A stretch of 64,000 nucleotides of DNA from Membranipora membranacea. Its lineage: Eukaryota > Bryozoa > Gymnolaemata > Cheilostomatida > Membraniporidae. Below the pieces are notes generated by a model. The model made no database searches and was not told the origin of the DNA. It saw nothing but the letters and a program-made list of their open reading frames with translations. The stretch lies in contig OU612065.1 of assembly GCA_914767715.1 (NCBI GenBank), positions 20,830,001 through 20,894,000 of the forward strand, read 5' to 3'. Position numbers and translations under genes: made by a program. This document shows, piece after piece, positions 35,461 to 52,300 of this stretch (position 1 is its first letter; each line of letters begins with the position of its first letter).

Positions 35461-37040
35461 CCTAATAAGAGAGGCAAAGCATAATCATGCCTCAGACATT
35501 GAGACTAGAATGCAATGTAATAGTAGACTAGCATGGAGTCAGTTGAAGTCAATCTTGAAATTAAAAGATAATGCAAAAGGGTGCTCTCTTGATTCTGATG
35601 CATTGAATGCTTTTTTCAATCGTTTTGATAAACAGAGTGAGTGTCCAGACTTACCATCTCTTGAACCTATTTTTGATGATTTTTCTTTTGAGGAAGTTTA
35701 TGCAACTCTATGTAATGTACAAACGTGTAAGAGCCCGGGTCCAGACAACATCACCGCAAAAATGCTCAAATGTGCTGCATCCACCCTAGCACAACCCCTG
35801 ACACTGCTTTTTAATCGATCACTTCAGGAAGGTGTTATGCCTAGAATTTGGAAAACAGCAAATATCAAACCTATTCCTTAGTGTGCAGGGGCATCAGATC
35901 CTAAAAATTTTAGGCCGATAGCCCTCACCTTTATCGTGGGCAAATGTCTCGAGCGTCTGGTTATGAAACGACTCTCACCATTACTAGACGACCCCACCCA
36001 GTTTGCGTATAAGTCTGGTAGGTCTACTGAAGATGCTCTGTAACTGAACATCTTGACAGCCATGCTAAAAATCGGGTCCGAGCTCTTTTTATAGACTTTT
36101 CTAGTGCTTTTAACACCATCAATCCTGCCACAATAATCAGCAAACTCGATAGCTACAACATCAATCCTAACATCATCAACTGGCTATATAACTTCCTTAC
36201 AAATAGAACACAGCGAGTTATTACATCACTCAACACATCAAAATCATTGAGCACTTCAACTGGAAGCCCTCAGGGATGCGTCATCAGCCCACTGCTATTC
36301 TCCTTTTATGTTGTCGATATGCCATCAACGAGCAACATCAAACTAGTAAAATATGCCGACGACACTGTGATCATTGAATTGTTGACAGAAAACCAGCCAT
36401 CTGAACTTCAAACAATGACTAATACCATCAACTCATGGTGCTCGGATAATGACCTAATACTCAATGCAAAGAAAACAAAAGAAATGGTCATGTGCAATGC
36501 AAGGGATAACCCAAGCTACCCACAACTGCTTGTAAACAATACTTCAATTGAGCAGGTAGAACAATTTACATACTTAGGCACCATTATTACCAACAAACTG
36601 GATTTTACTCTGAACACCTTGAAAACTACAGCGAAAGCTCGCCAAAGGCTACATATAACCGCCAAGCTTTACCATCTCGGTGTCACTGAGAAACTAATAA
36701 CGACCTGCTACAAGTCCTTCATAGAGTCAGTAATCACCTACCACCTGGTTGTGCTATATAGTCATCTGAGCGCAGACTCTAAGAAAAAGTTAAAATCTGT
36801 GATAAGAACTGCAGGTTACCTATCAGGCGAACTTACGTTCACACCCGTAGACGACCTTTACTCTAATATACGGAAAGTAAAGAGCCTCCGTATGATTGCC
36901 ACCGAAGATGAACCACTACTCCGTCTTAACCAGCTGCCGTCAGGCAGATATCAATCAGTCAAGTTCCGCGTGCAGATCCGTGCCAAATGTTTTAGAGCAG
37001 AATGTTTCAAATACCTAAATAGTGTCTTCCAAAAGTAACA
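35461..37040 (+). mobile_element. 5'-truncated CR1/Rex1-like LINE reverse transcriptase
   Basis: Coding text runs from about 35461 to the stop at 37036-37038. In order: N-terminal thumb-like text; CKSPGPDNITAKMLK and WKTANIKPIP; an in-frame TAG at 35879; DPKNFRPIALT; FAYKSGRSTEDAL; then a +1-type frame change near 36045 into RALFIDFSSAFNTI; SPQGCVISPLLFSFYVVDMP; and the catalytic KYADDTVI. The C-terminal part continues to NSVFQK. The FSSAFNTI and SPQGCVxSPLLF wording fits the Rex1/CR1/Jockey group. The endonuclease domain is absent, and the stop and frameshift mark it as dead. A (CATA)n run at about 37160-37178 may be the 3' tail. Confidence 0.88.
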
Positions 37041-37159
37041 GTATTTTTTTTTATGGTCTTATCATTTTATTTATTTTTACAGAATCAACAGTATTAATAA
37101 TTTTTACAGAGCACCCTACAGAGACAGTTTTATTTCTCAGAGATTGAGACCAAATATAA

Positions 37160-37178
37160 ACATACATACATACATACT
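37160..37178. repeat. (CATA)n microsatellite
   Basis: About five CATA units lie 120 bp beyond the LINE stop codon and are a plausible LINE 3' tail repeat. Confidence 0.7.
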
Positions 37179-37394
37179 GCCCTACCACAAAGTCTGTTTC
37201 TGCAACGCAGTATCTCGAGAGAAGAGCAGAGCGGTCCGAGTGAGGTTTACCAGATGAGTATTATCATGATCGGGTGACACAGATGTTTGCAAAAAGTGGC
37301 CCCGCCTCTGAGTGGTTGATACTGGACTACTTGCGAATGCAAACGAGTAGATTATCTCTAACTCCTCAAAAACCAGGGTCACTTGGCCTGATCA

Positions 37395-37450
37395 CCTGAT
37401 TTATCAAGTCCCCTGGTTAAACCAAGGAGGAACACTGTTGCTCCTTGGTT
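37395..37450. repeat. GGTTAAACCAAGGAG inverted repeat
   Basis: GGTTAAACCAAGGAG is mirrored by CTCCTTGGTTAAACC with an 11-base spacer. A related cluster at 37748-37812 alternates CAAGGAGTAACTCCTTG units. Confidence 0.75.
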
Positions 37451-37747
37451 AAACCTGAGTCAAAGAAAGGCAAGTCTATAAAACTCATTCAGTCCTTGTT
37501 GATAAAATGGTGACTAAAAGGGGCACCCCTGTGGTTGAGGTGGATTTTTGGAATCCTCCTCCTTTTGTATCTGCACATACATGGGGATCTATGCCAACCT
37601 ACTATTTATTAACTACATATTAATTACATCATTATCTTGTGAATACTGCAGATGCAATCACAATAATTTCAATATTTCAAGAAAATGTTCTTGTTTTTCA
37701 TCCACTAGTGGTTATGTTATCAGTGAAAGTAGTTTATTTAATCAATC

Positions 37748-37812
37748 CAGCTTGGTCAATCAAGGAGTAACTCCTTGGGTCAACCAAGGAGTAGCTATTA
37801 CTCCTAGGGTCA
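37748..37812. repeat. AAGGAGTAACTCCTT palindrome cluster
   Basis: Repeated mirror units (CAAGGAGTAACTCCTTGGGTCAACC, then CAAGGAGTAGCTATTACTCC) resemble the element at 37395-37450. Confidence 0.65.
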
Positions 37813-38189
37813 ATCGTAACCAACGTTTAGTAGCTTTCTTGTCATGGATGAATTTGGAAATGAGTATGTGCGGCTCATTGAAATTCACAGATTCATGATT
37901 GGCCATTGTGTAAACTTTAGGAATGTGATTGGTCTTTTGTTAAATTGTGACCAGTGTGTCAAGTTAGTTGCTTTCAGTAAAATTGTGCAGCTGCAAGAAT
38001 TATAATAAAGGGGTTTCAATACTAATTTGATATTTTTGCTCAGGCCCACACCATCACTTCACAGACCTTGTTCAAGACCAGTTGGACTGAACCAATGAAT
38101 GAGGAGAGGAAGTTCATTGGTTGGACTATGTGAGGTGGGAACATTGATAGGCATTTCAACCATCTTGCAAAGGCACAACCAACAATACC

Positions 38190-38460
38190 TCCGGTCACGA
38201 GTTCATGCTACACAGTGACCTCCACAAAAAGAGCTTCTTTGTGTCCACAGTTCAATTGTGTGGAATAACCTTTGTTATGACTGTTTGATATTTGTAAAGT
38301 GATCCTCCTGTAGCAGGTTAAGATTCCAGCAAATAGTGAAAGTCTGGTGAGCCTATACGATTTCTGAAGCGGACTGCCGATTGCCATTATTGGACGGGCC
38401 TGAAACATTCAACATTGCTGGAACCTTCTGCAGAAGAAGTGATAACTCTCCGAGAATCAA
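38190..38460 (+). repeat. Dispersed repeat ending in a splice donor, copy 2
   Basis: Counterpart of 8041-8350, with the same ordered blocks and the same ATCAA/GTAAGT end (donor at 38461-38466). It lies about 1.4 kb upstream of the oxygenase start codon, which follows an acceptor at 39872-39873. It may provide a 5' untranslated exon. The AACCAATGAA/TTCATTGGTT palindrome at 38095-38125 lies just to its left. Confidence 0.5.
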
Positions 38461-38466
38461 GTAAGT

Positions 38467-39870
38467 CAGTAAGTCGGTCACATTTTGACCATCTCACAAA
38501 TCATCTCTGAGTAGACATCACCAGTATATATAGTTCAATAGGAATCAATGGAACTATCCAAACAAATGTATTGACAAAGAGAGAAGATCGTGAAGCGATA
38601 TCTTTGTACAAGGAAAAAGTTCAGGTCAGACTTTATATAAGAAACCCGTACCGCAGTTTATTTTAATCATTTATATACAAATCATTTTCCTTTCCGTCTA
38701 ATTTTAGTTTTAGCTGTCAGGGAAATTCAATATATAATTAAATTTTCAATAATTTAATTGTACAACTTGGCACAACTTCCATTGTTCCTTCCTAGCTATT
38801 TAGTGGCTGCACACACACACACGCACACACACACATAATTCTAGATTTCGTTTGTTGACGGCCTCGTTGGTACTTCTTCATCAAAGCTTAAATTTTAAAT
38901 AGGTCGCATATGTCATAGATTTGTAGCTCATTCATTAAATTGACTCTTTGGTGAATTCTATTGTGCAATTATGGAGAGTCTCCATACAATAAGAAAATTC
39001 AATTAGTGCAGCATCATTAGTCAAGGTTGTCATTGCTGGGGGAATCGTAAATTATCTTGAGTTTACGAAAGTTCGTAAGTGCCGGGGGCCGTCGGGCGAG
39101 GGGCAAAAGTCTGGGGGGCTCAGACTAAAGTGCTAATTGTGTTTTGAGCTGTCATGTGATAATCATAATCTGACAGAGTTGAGGGCATGACTGTTATCGT
39201 TATCACTGGTGAAACACCAACATAAGTTATATGTTGTGTCAAGATTATAGACCAGCTATCCCGGCATTACCAACCAATTGATTCTATTTGCAAATCAATT
39301 ATTATGCCACAATAATTATGGATAGCGCATACAACATTTACTAGTGTGCAATCCCACGACCTTTCCAAAATACACACCATGCTGTGGTTTCCCTTTATTT
39401 TCAGAAGATTTTCTTTCTTTAAACAACTCAGGTCATTCACCCTGAACTGTTATCTTGCATAGTAAACATTTATATATTATCACCATTCATTTTGCAGTTT
39501 TAGTGTTGTTTTAACTGTTAAAAATATTTACAGTAACCCAAACATTTTACCTTGTTATGACATGTTTGTGTCAGGTGATAGTTCATCATCATCAATCATA
39601 TCCAAGCTTTAAATTTGAACACAAAAACATTTTAGTGAATGATATAATTGATTTTTAAGTTTGAACACTCAGTGTCTAGCAGGGTATACAGTATGTTATC
39701 TCCCCTGTCAAAAGTTAGCACAAAATATCTTCAATTAATCAACCCTTGACCAATATTTTTTTTTACAACTTCTGATGTAATTATAGTGAGCTAGACATTA
39801 ATTCAGATTGTTTTTTAGTTCACAAACATGTCAACTGTGATAATGAGAGTTAATCTTTATGTTCCTTTGT
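38467..39870. other. Upstream region or leader intron of the oxygenase gene
   Basis: Includes a (CA)n run at 38810-38835 and one copy of the AGTCTGGG/CTCAGACT element at about 39075-39145. No coding signal. Confidence 0.5.
38810..38835. repeat. (CA)n microsatellite
   Basis: CA dinucleotides with one CG interruption. Confidence 0.9.
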
Positions 39871-39874
39871 TAGG

Positions 39875-42600
39875 ATGAGCTCCTCAGTGCCGGTAATAGA
39901 CTTTGGATCTGGGATAGATGTTCCAGCAGCTAGGCATGCTGAATGGGTACCGTCCGATGACCAGCGTAATCTAGCAAAGGAAATCATCGATGCTTTCAGT
40001 ACTGTTGGGTTTATTTGTCTAGTCAACACTGGAATTACACAAGACCAGGTTATCTATAAGGGGTTCATTATGAGGTAGAGAATAGTTTGCTTTGCTACCT
40101 TACTAAAAAGCCCGTTGCTAAAACTATTCTCTGCTTTCCCTGACCATAGGATCTCACTGTAATATGTTGTATAGTAGCCTTGTCACATGGACACTTTTTG
40201 CTAAGTAGCCATGCGACAAGGCTAGTTGTATGTTTGTTGCAGTTCCACCCATGGTGTTTGTGATTTGATTTGGATTACACAATCTTAATCCGTGTTTCAA
40301 TGTACTCAGTATCATAATACGGTGGATGGTCTCCATGGCTTAATATTGATCGAAAAGAAAACTATGTACTGTGCACTTCATTTTTGTCACAGATTGAGAA
40401 ACTGGTTGAAGAGACGAAGAAATTTTTCAATAAGGATGTGGGGTACAAAGCAGGTTATACTAAAGGAGTGATGAGCAATGTTGGATGGACAGCTGTGGGG
40501 AGAGAGACTCTGAACCCAGCAGAACGCAAAGCTGGAGATTATAAAGAGACATTCAACTTTCAACCAACTATGCCTGGCAAAGTAAGCTGTGTTTATAGTA
40601 GTAAGTTAATCTGTATGTATTTGTCTATTGTATACATATATATCTGTGTATATAGTAGTCTGTGCTGACTGGCTAACATCTCCTCAATTAAATTTTCCCT
40701 AGCAAACTAGGGTACGCTGCTTTGTGCCAATCACCCAGGAAAAGTTTTTTTTATATTGCTTTTGTAGCTTTGGTATGTTATGCAGTTAATATTACTGATA
40801 AATATCATTATCTGTGTTATCCTATTTTGCTACATTTGAGTCTAAGAGATACAACAGTACTGGATCTAATTTGCATTTCGAATAATCTGTGATATTTTCA
40901 CCTACACACCTCCATGTGTTTTATTTTCTATTTGTAAAGGAATTACCTGAATCTATGGATGTTTTGAAGCAGTGGTGGGCTCAGAGTTCTGACCTCGCCT
41001 GTCAGGTTATGAAACTGATGGGTTTAGGATTAAACCTGGCTGATCCTTCTATCATCGCTGACAGTCACATGTTTGGGTCTACCGATAATGAAACAGCAAT
41101 AAGAGTTAACTTCTATCCTTCTACAGCAGGCAAAAGTAATAGGCGTTATATTTTTTTACATACTTTATAGGTCAAAATAATCTTATCAATACCCCGAAGG
41201 GTCTGAGGGCTTGTTCAAGCGAACTACACATGATCCTCCAATGGAAATGGTGCCAACAACTCGTGTGACACCAACTACTTGGCAATGAATATCAATCCTC
41301 AATAAATGACGGTTTGATTGCTCTTAATAATTAGCAAGCTTGTTATTCACTACTTGGAGTTGTGCACTCACATCCCATTGAGCTCCTACCATTCCATCAC
41401 GGCCTCCCAGCATGCAAGTATTTGGATTTTTGGAGCTTATATGGTCGATTGCTGGGGTACACAGAAATACCATGGGATATAAATAAACTCAATGCCTTTT
41501 TTCTCCAGACCTAAAACATGACCAAGTAAGATGCAGTGAACACAGCGACTATGGATCAATTACATTACTTGTGCAAGACAGTCAAGGTTTGGAGGTTAGT
41601 TTAGATTCTTTCCTTTTGTATTTTTTTTGCTCCACCTGGCTTTCCAAGCAAATTTATATTCATCTGCCATCGTACCTTCTAATACAGAAAACAATAAATA
41701 ACTGTTAACTTACTTCTGGATTTTATGCGTTGGCAAGTTGCTGATTGGATAACCGCTTTGATATGACTATGATCTTCATAGGATGTAACTTAATATCAAC
41801 CATCACTATCAATTGTTCACACAACAAAAACATTTACATTTTTAGGTGATTTCTTCTTCCGATACATGTGATGACAACTCTAGTTGTTCACTTCCATAAT
41901 AGGTTCTGTTTGGCACATTACAGGTGATGAATCGGTCGACAAAAGAATATGAAGCAGTTAAAGCTCCACCTGGTGGTGTGGTGGTCAATATTGGAGATGC
42001 TATGCAATTTTGGACTTCTGATAAATTGGTTGCCAATGTAAGCAAATTAATTCAGAATAAATTACAATAATACATAAAGCCATGAAAGAGAGATTTGAAG
42101 TATAACCATGGTAATGTATCCATTATTTTATATTCATTTGAACTCTCCTCAGGCAGATATCGAAAACTTAAATACAGATTTCCTCAGACTTTGATTTTAA
42201 CACTACAAGATATTTTTGATCTACTAGAAGTTGGAATTTACTTTACTCATATTTTTAAAAAATTTTTGTTACCTTTTCATGTAACAGTATAAATACACTA
42301 AACTCATAGCATATTTAATGTCTGTGACAAAATAAACCAGCCAAACACTGAGCAGTTATGTTGACTGATGAGATACTGAAAATGTATATTTTTTCATCTT
42401 TGCAGATGCACAGAGTGTTAGTAGCTGAGGACCCAAAATTCCAAGCAGAGGACAGAGTTTCCATACCATTTTTTGCCATGCCAGATCAAAGTACACTCAT
42501 TCAGTGTCTGCTAGGGGACAACAAATATCCCCCTGTAACTATGAGAGACTGGCTGAAAAAGAAAATAGACGCTGCCTTTAAAGAAAGGCAAGGTGATTAA
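39875..42600 (+). CDS. 2-oxoglutarate/Fe(II)-dependent oxygenase, isopenicillin-N-synthase-like family
   Basis: Six exons, 317 aa: 39875-40048, 40393-40581, 40940-41135, 41509-41594, 41924-42037, 42406-42600. All junction phases agree. The N-terminal VPVIDFGSGID is the DIOX_N-type start. The C-terminal jelly-roll carries RVNFYPST, the iron ligands H198 and D200 in SEHSDYGSITLLVQD, the third ligand H255 in NMHRV, and the 2-oxoglutarate RxS pair R270/S272 in DRVSIPFF. Family members oxidise small molecules with O2, 2-oxoglutarate and Fe(II) in the cytosol. The substrate cannot be told from sequence. The start ATG follows directly on an acceptor (TTTGTTAG then G), so a 5' untranslated exon is expected upstream, possibly the repeat ending at 38460. 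The length is normal for the family and all catalytic residues are present. Confidence 0.92.
40170..40224. mobile_element. MITE-like inverted repeat, GCCTTGTC family, copy 2
   Basis: AGCCTTGTCACATGG faces CCATGCGACAAGGCT across about 20 bases. It lies within oxygenase intron 1 and is related to 9340-9424. Confidence 0.6.
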
Positions 42601-43814
42601 GGTACTAACTCATCATCATTACAGTTAATTTCCTTTTATATCTTCTGGCGATGTCTACAGCCTAATGCTATAGGACTACTAGAATATTTTTTTAAGATTC
42701 CCTACAGCTGGACGCCTGCTTTAAACGCTTGATAGTCAACAATGTGCTACATAAATTATAAAAACAGAAATTTTCGGCAGATTTTTAATTGATGTGTTGC
42801 CTTGCTGGCCCTACCCACATTGAACACATTTATGAATATAGATCAATCTGTGATTCTTTTAGCTTATTATTGGCCATTATTACTTTTTTTTTATTACCGC
42901 AGTTGGCAGCACAAATTATTGCTGAATGATATATCATGTATATATAAACTTGTATTGTTAAAATATTGAATTTATATGATACATTTCATTACTTTTATAC
43001 CAGTGCCATGACAGTATGTATGGGAACTAAGCTCATATATTTTCAAGCAGTCTGAAGAGACAGCAGATATGCTGCCAAGCTATTTCCAACTCTGCTCTCA
43101 ACTGTAAGAGTATATCTTGAGAGGGCTTGACTTAAGAACCTATGTCTATTATCATATAATTTTATTGACAAAATGTATTTTTGTGGATATCATGATATTA
43201 TTAGTTCATCATATTCAAGTTCATTCTCCTTCAATATAAAATTGTTGGAAATGTAAACTGGAGTTGTTTCCCTTCATCATTGATTTTTTTGAATGAAATA
43301 CATAATGTTGTAATAAGGTATATTACACTACACCAGGGCAGAATATTAATCGGTAGTGCTAAATGCACTCAAGGGATTGTTTGAGTAGTGAATTTGTTTG
43401 ATAATGTCATTAAAACCTCAAACACTTCAAAAAAGGCCAAGGGTTTCAGTTTCACTCAATCACTGAAAGACATTACAAATTGACAGCTGCATCGGGAGGC
43501 ATACAAACAGCGTGACTTGGAATCAGATCAGGTGCGTGTTTTTTACTGTATTATAGTAACAATGGATGGTAAGGTATCTTTCTTGCTAGGAGACTCTGCG
43601 GTAGTAAGCTGACGTCCGAACAATTTTAGTAACGTATTGTCTGGACATAGACTTAGTATATGCTCTCTAGACGGGCTAATATATCAAGTCTATGTGTCTG
43701 GATGACAGTTTGTGGACTATGTCTATAAAGCATTCACTACTTGAATTGTCAAATAATCAAACATACATACATTTATTGCAATTAAAATTCATTCATATTT
43801 TTTTTTGTTCATAG
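42601..43814. other. Intergenic region between the oxygenase and RAB23
   Basis: The 3' untranslated region of the oxygenase and the promoter/5' untranslated exons of RAB23 should lie here. A CATAGACTTAG...CAAGTCTATG inverted repeat sits at 43645-43703. A donor-like CAG/GTGCGT at about 43530 could end a RAB23 leader exon. No further coding signal. Confidence 0.4.
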
Positions 43815-43919
43815 GAGGCAAATCAGACTAGAAAAACACCATCAGCTGCAGACAGAAGTTCGCAGTGTTTCATCAAATCTCGACAGAAATCCATACCGAT
43901 GCGATCTTTACTCTTCAGG

Positions 43920-48780
<4,861 letters not shown>

Positions 48781-49084
48781 TTTAAATTAATCCTTTTTGC
48801 AATACCAATTTGTCAAATTTGTCATCGTTGCATTTTGTTCAACTTTTGTAACTAAGCTAGCAATATTAAATGTATATCTTATTATATTGATATTTTCAAA
48901 AAATGTATGGTTACAATATAAATGTGCAATTGTTACATTGCATGTCCACCAATGGAGTTCAACATTTTTAATATTCGTTAGTTTTACAATTATATACCTC
49001 ACGGCTCATATCCGTCCATACTTTTTCAATGTTTTATTTATTTTAATTTTTTGTTTTAAATCTCAGTTGACCCATAATAACGAC

Positions 49085-49090
49085 AATAAA
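49085..49090 (+). terminator. Candidate RAB23 polyadenylation signal
   Basis: AATAAA lies about 305 bp after the RAB23 stop and 299 bp before the next gene's start codon. Confidence 0.5.
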
Positions 49091-49388
49091 TCTAAGTAAA
49101 CATTTGTTTTGGCTAGGCTATCGCAAGCCCAAAGTTCTGGATCTCTCAATGAATCAATCAAGAAATGATTGTTAAAAGCCTAGTACTATGTGACGATACT
49201 ACTTCAAAGTACAAACAAATCGTCAAAATAGATCACTGCTATGACCTAAAGTGTAACACAGGGATGAATTGTTCAAATACTTGGTCTTTTCAGTACAGAT
49301 GCAGTCTATTTCAACCAAGTATTTTACTACTACTAGTGATCTTTGATTTGGCATTGTGATGATACCTTAGTCAATCAGTTAGCACATC

Positions 49389-52300
49389 ATGGTGCGGATC
49401 GAAACAGTAAGTTTTCATTCTGACATTCCTCCGAGGTGTTGGAGTTTAAATTTTACAAACATTACAGAAGTTGTTGTGAATATAATAATTGGTAACTTGT
49501 TACACCACCATCAAATAAAACCAACTGTTAGGTCAAAGTGATTTATCGGAAATGACTAAAACAAGCAAGTATGTGAGACCATACACGATACACATTCACA
49601 TCTTGATTGTCTCTTAACTTTGTGGGAATGTGCAGTCTAAGACACTGTTTTCAGAGTCGCACCGGGACAATTGATGGAGATGAGAATGTGGAGAGGGGTA
49701 ATTGGAGTCGTCAGCTTGACTTTCTTCTCTCATGTCTGGGTTATGCTGTTGGGCTCGGGAATGTCTGGAGATTTCCACACCAGTCCTATAAAAATGGAGG
49801 TGGTGAGTATCTCTTTATAGAGCATATCGTCATGGTAAGAGTTCTAAGAAATATTGGACATTAGTAGAATTGTATTGTATCGAATTGGAAAGAATGATGA
49901 GGGATAATGTCCACTTGCTAACAAAGAAGACAACTCAAGAATATATTGCACGCCACCTAATTCATTTAGGGAGTAGGGAGTTGTCCCAAAACTCCCTGAT
50001 TTATTCAATTCAACAACTGTATGGATTTAACGTCAGTGAGATAATCGCTTTTTTTATATACTGCAGGTGCATTTTTCATTCCGTACTTCATGATGGCTAT
50101 ATTTGTTGGGATGCCGATATTCTTCCTGGAGCTCTCAGTAGGTCAATATTCCAGCTGTGGACCTGTTACCGCATACAGATTCTGTCCATTGTTTGCAGGT
50201 ATGTAATCACGCTTATGACAATTTTGATAGGAATATTCCCAATTTTAGCCTTCAAACTGTCAATTGTGCTAAAAGCCTCTGTGGGCCCATGGTGGACGGT
50301 GAGGGGCAGCCACTCTCGTACCGCCGCTCATTTATGTGTCCTGGTGCCTTGTGGCTGGGAAGTGGGACAGCTGTCACTCTACTCCCTGGACTATCTAGCT
50401 GTTCCCTTGCTTTTATACTATATATTTGATTTCTTTCCACTACTATCATTCTTTAATATCCGTCTTTTGAACAGAATAATAAAAAAGAAAGATGCCAGGA
50501 TTACTGATAGATAGTTTTCTAACCAAATCATTCGGGAGCGCAAGATTGCTATTAAATTTTAAAACATGATGACTGGAAGTGGTATATCGTCTCCCTTTCC
50601 ATCAGGTTAAACTATATCCAAATATTGATACACTTACCCAAAATGGATGTATTATTCCGTTACAGCTAGTTGGTAGTTTATAGCAGGTATCACCGCTGTT
50701 TATTTCGCGTTAATTAATTTTGTTTCACAGTTCCCAAGTTTTTTATATATTCTCGTCACATCTGCAATGGTCTCTGCTTGGAAACAAATACTGTCCTTAA
50801 AAATTTACTTCCGAGTGGCTTGAATTGGAACAGCTAGCACTTCCTTACACATGAATACAACTCAAACTCAACTTTAACAGTCAGGTCATGGTTGCAGGTT
50901 TAGGTAGGTATTCTAAGGTTGTCATGACGGCTTACTTGTTGGTTTTCGGCTCTTTTGACCAATAATTTTTTTTTCTTTGTTCAGGGATCGGTATGGGAAT
51001 GGTGACTGTCTCAGCCTTGGTGTGCATGTATTACAACGTGATCATTGCCTGGTCTATATATTATCTCTTTGCATCATTTGCGAGAACTCTCCCATGGGCT
51101 AGCTGCGACAACAGCTGGAATACACCAAGTATGTTGATAATTTTTCATATTTTTACCAATTTCAAAAGCATGTATTATATTGCTAGGCAAAGGGAAATTT
51201 ATTTTTCATATTTTTATAAAAAGATTGCTTCTTTCGGAATGAAAGGGTGTCAAATCTACCCATTCCCACTCAACAATCATTTCATTTTTTGGAGATTTTA
51301 CCGTGCTGATGTCCTTTAAACCTTTGCTCAGTGTGTTCTGACTTGTGGCCTAAAACTGCTTGTGGCGGTGATATGGATGTTATGATGCTGAATGGTACAT
51401 GTTATGAAACTGGCCCAGACGGTACCACAATGAAGTTTATAGGTCTATACGACAAAAAACTTGCAGCATTGTTCAACATAAGACCAGTCATCCCATCAGA
51501 GGAATATTTCATGTGAGTTTGTTAAAATAACATGTGAGAGATGTTAAATATGTGAGAGATGAGCGTTCAAAGAGCTGATTGTCCATAGGGGTAGATATGC
51601 TTTATTGTTTCCCTCTAGTGCAAAAAGTTTGTATGAGCCCCAATATGTTGTTACCAAGCCATTTGATCCTTTCTCAAGCATGTTTATTTTTTTTATGAAC
51701 AAAATTAAAGTTTTTATCAAAGTTAAAGCTGATGTTAAAGGTGTACACTAAAGCTTGAAGGTTAGATTGACGTATAAAGTTTAAGATTGCAGTTTCATCC
51801 CAGTGTCATATATTCATTGCTCAGGAGACAGGTGCTGAATGCATCATCAGGAATATCTGAGCTCGGCACCATGAATTGGTTACTGCTGATCTGTTTGGTG
51901 GCTGCCTGGCTCATTGTATACCTGTCTCTCTTCAAAGGTGTCAAATCCTCTGGTAAAGTAAGTTGCTATATGAACTAGCAAAATAATTTAAAGTGTGCTG
52001 TACTGGCAAAATTTCTATGATAATGAAAGCACTTGATCTCGATAAACTTCCCTCATGGTGAAAATACGCAATAAAACAAAACCAATATAAAAGTAAGGTT
52101 TTTTTTTCAACAAAACGAAAGACCCTCAGATTTTGTCTCAAACTAATGTTAAGTTAAATTAATTCGTGTCTTTCCTATGGATTGAGTCCCAAATTCATAA
52201 GGCAATTTTTGATATTGTGGTCAAAGAGAATTAAGTTTATTTTTACCTTTTATCAAATTTTATTCATCTATTTTCATCCTTACTGATTAATAATCTTTGG

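Noticed and set aside
49571-49588. ATG at about 49555 followed by a GTATGT donor as SLC6 first exon
   Set aside because: Its junction phase would put exon 2 in the wrong frame, whereas the ATG at 49389 with donor at 49407 joins in frame.
49870-50514. 214-aa open frame on the plus strand
   Set aside because: It runs through intron 2, exon 3 in the wrong frame, and intron 3 of the SLC6 gene; no domain is present and the SLC6 frame explains the conserved part.
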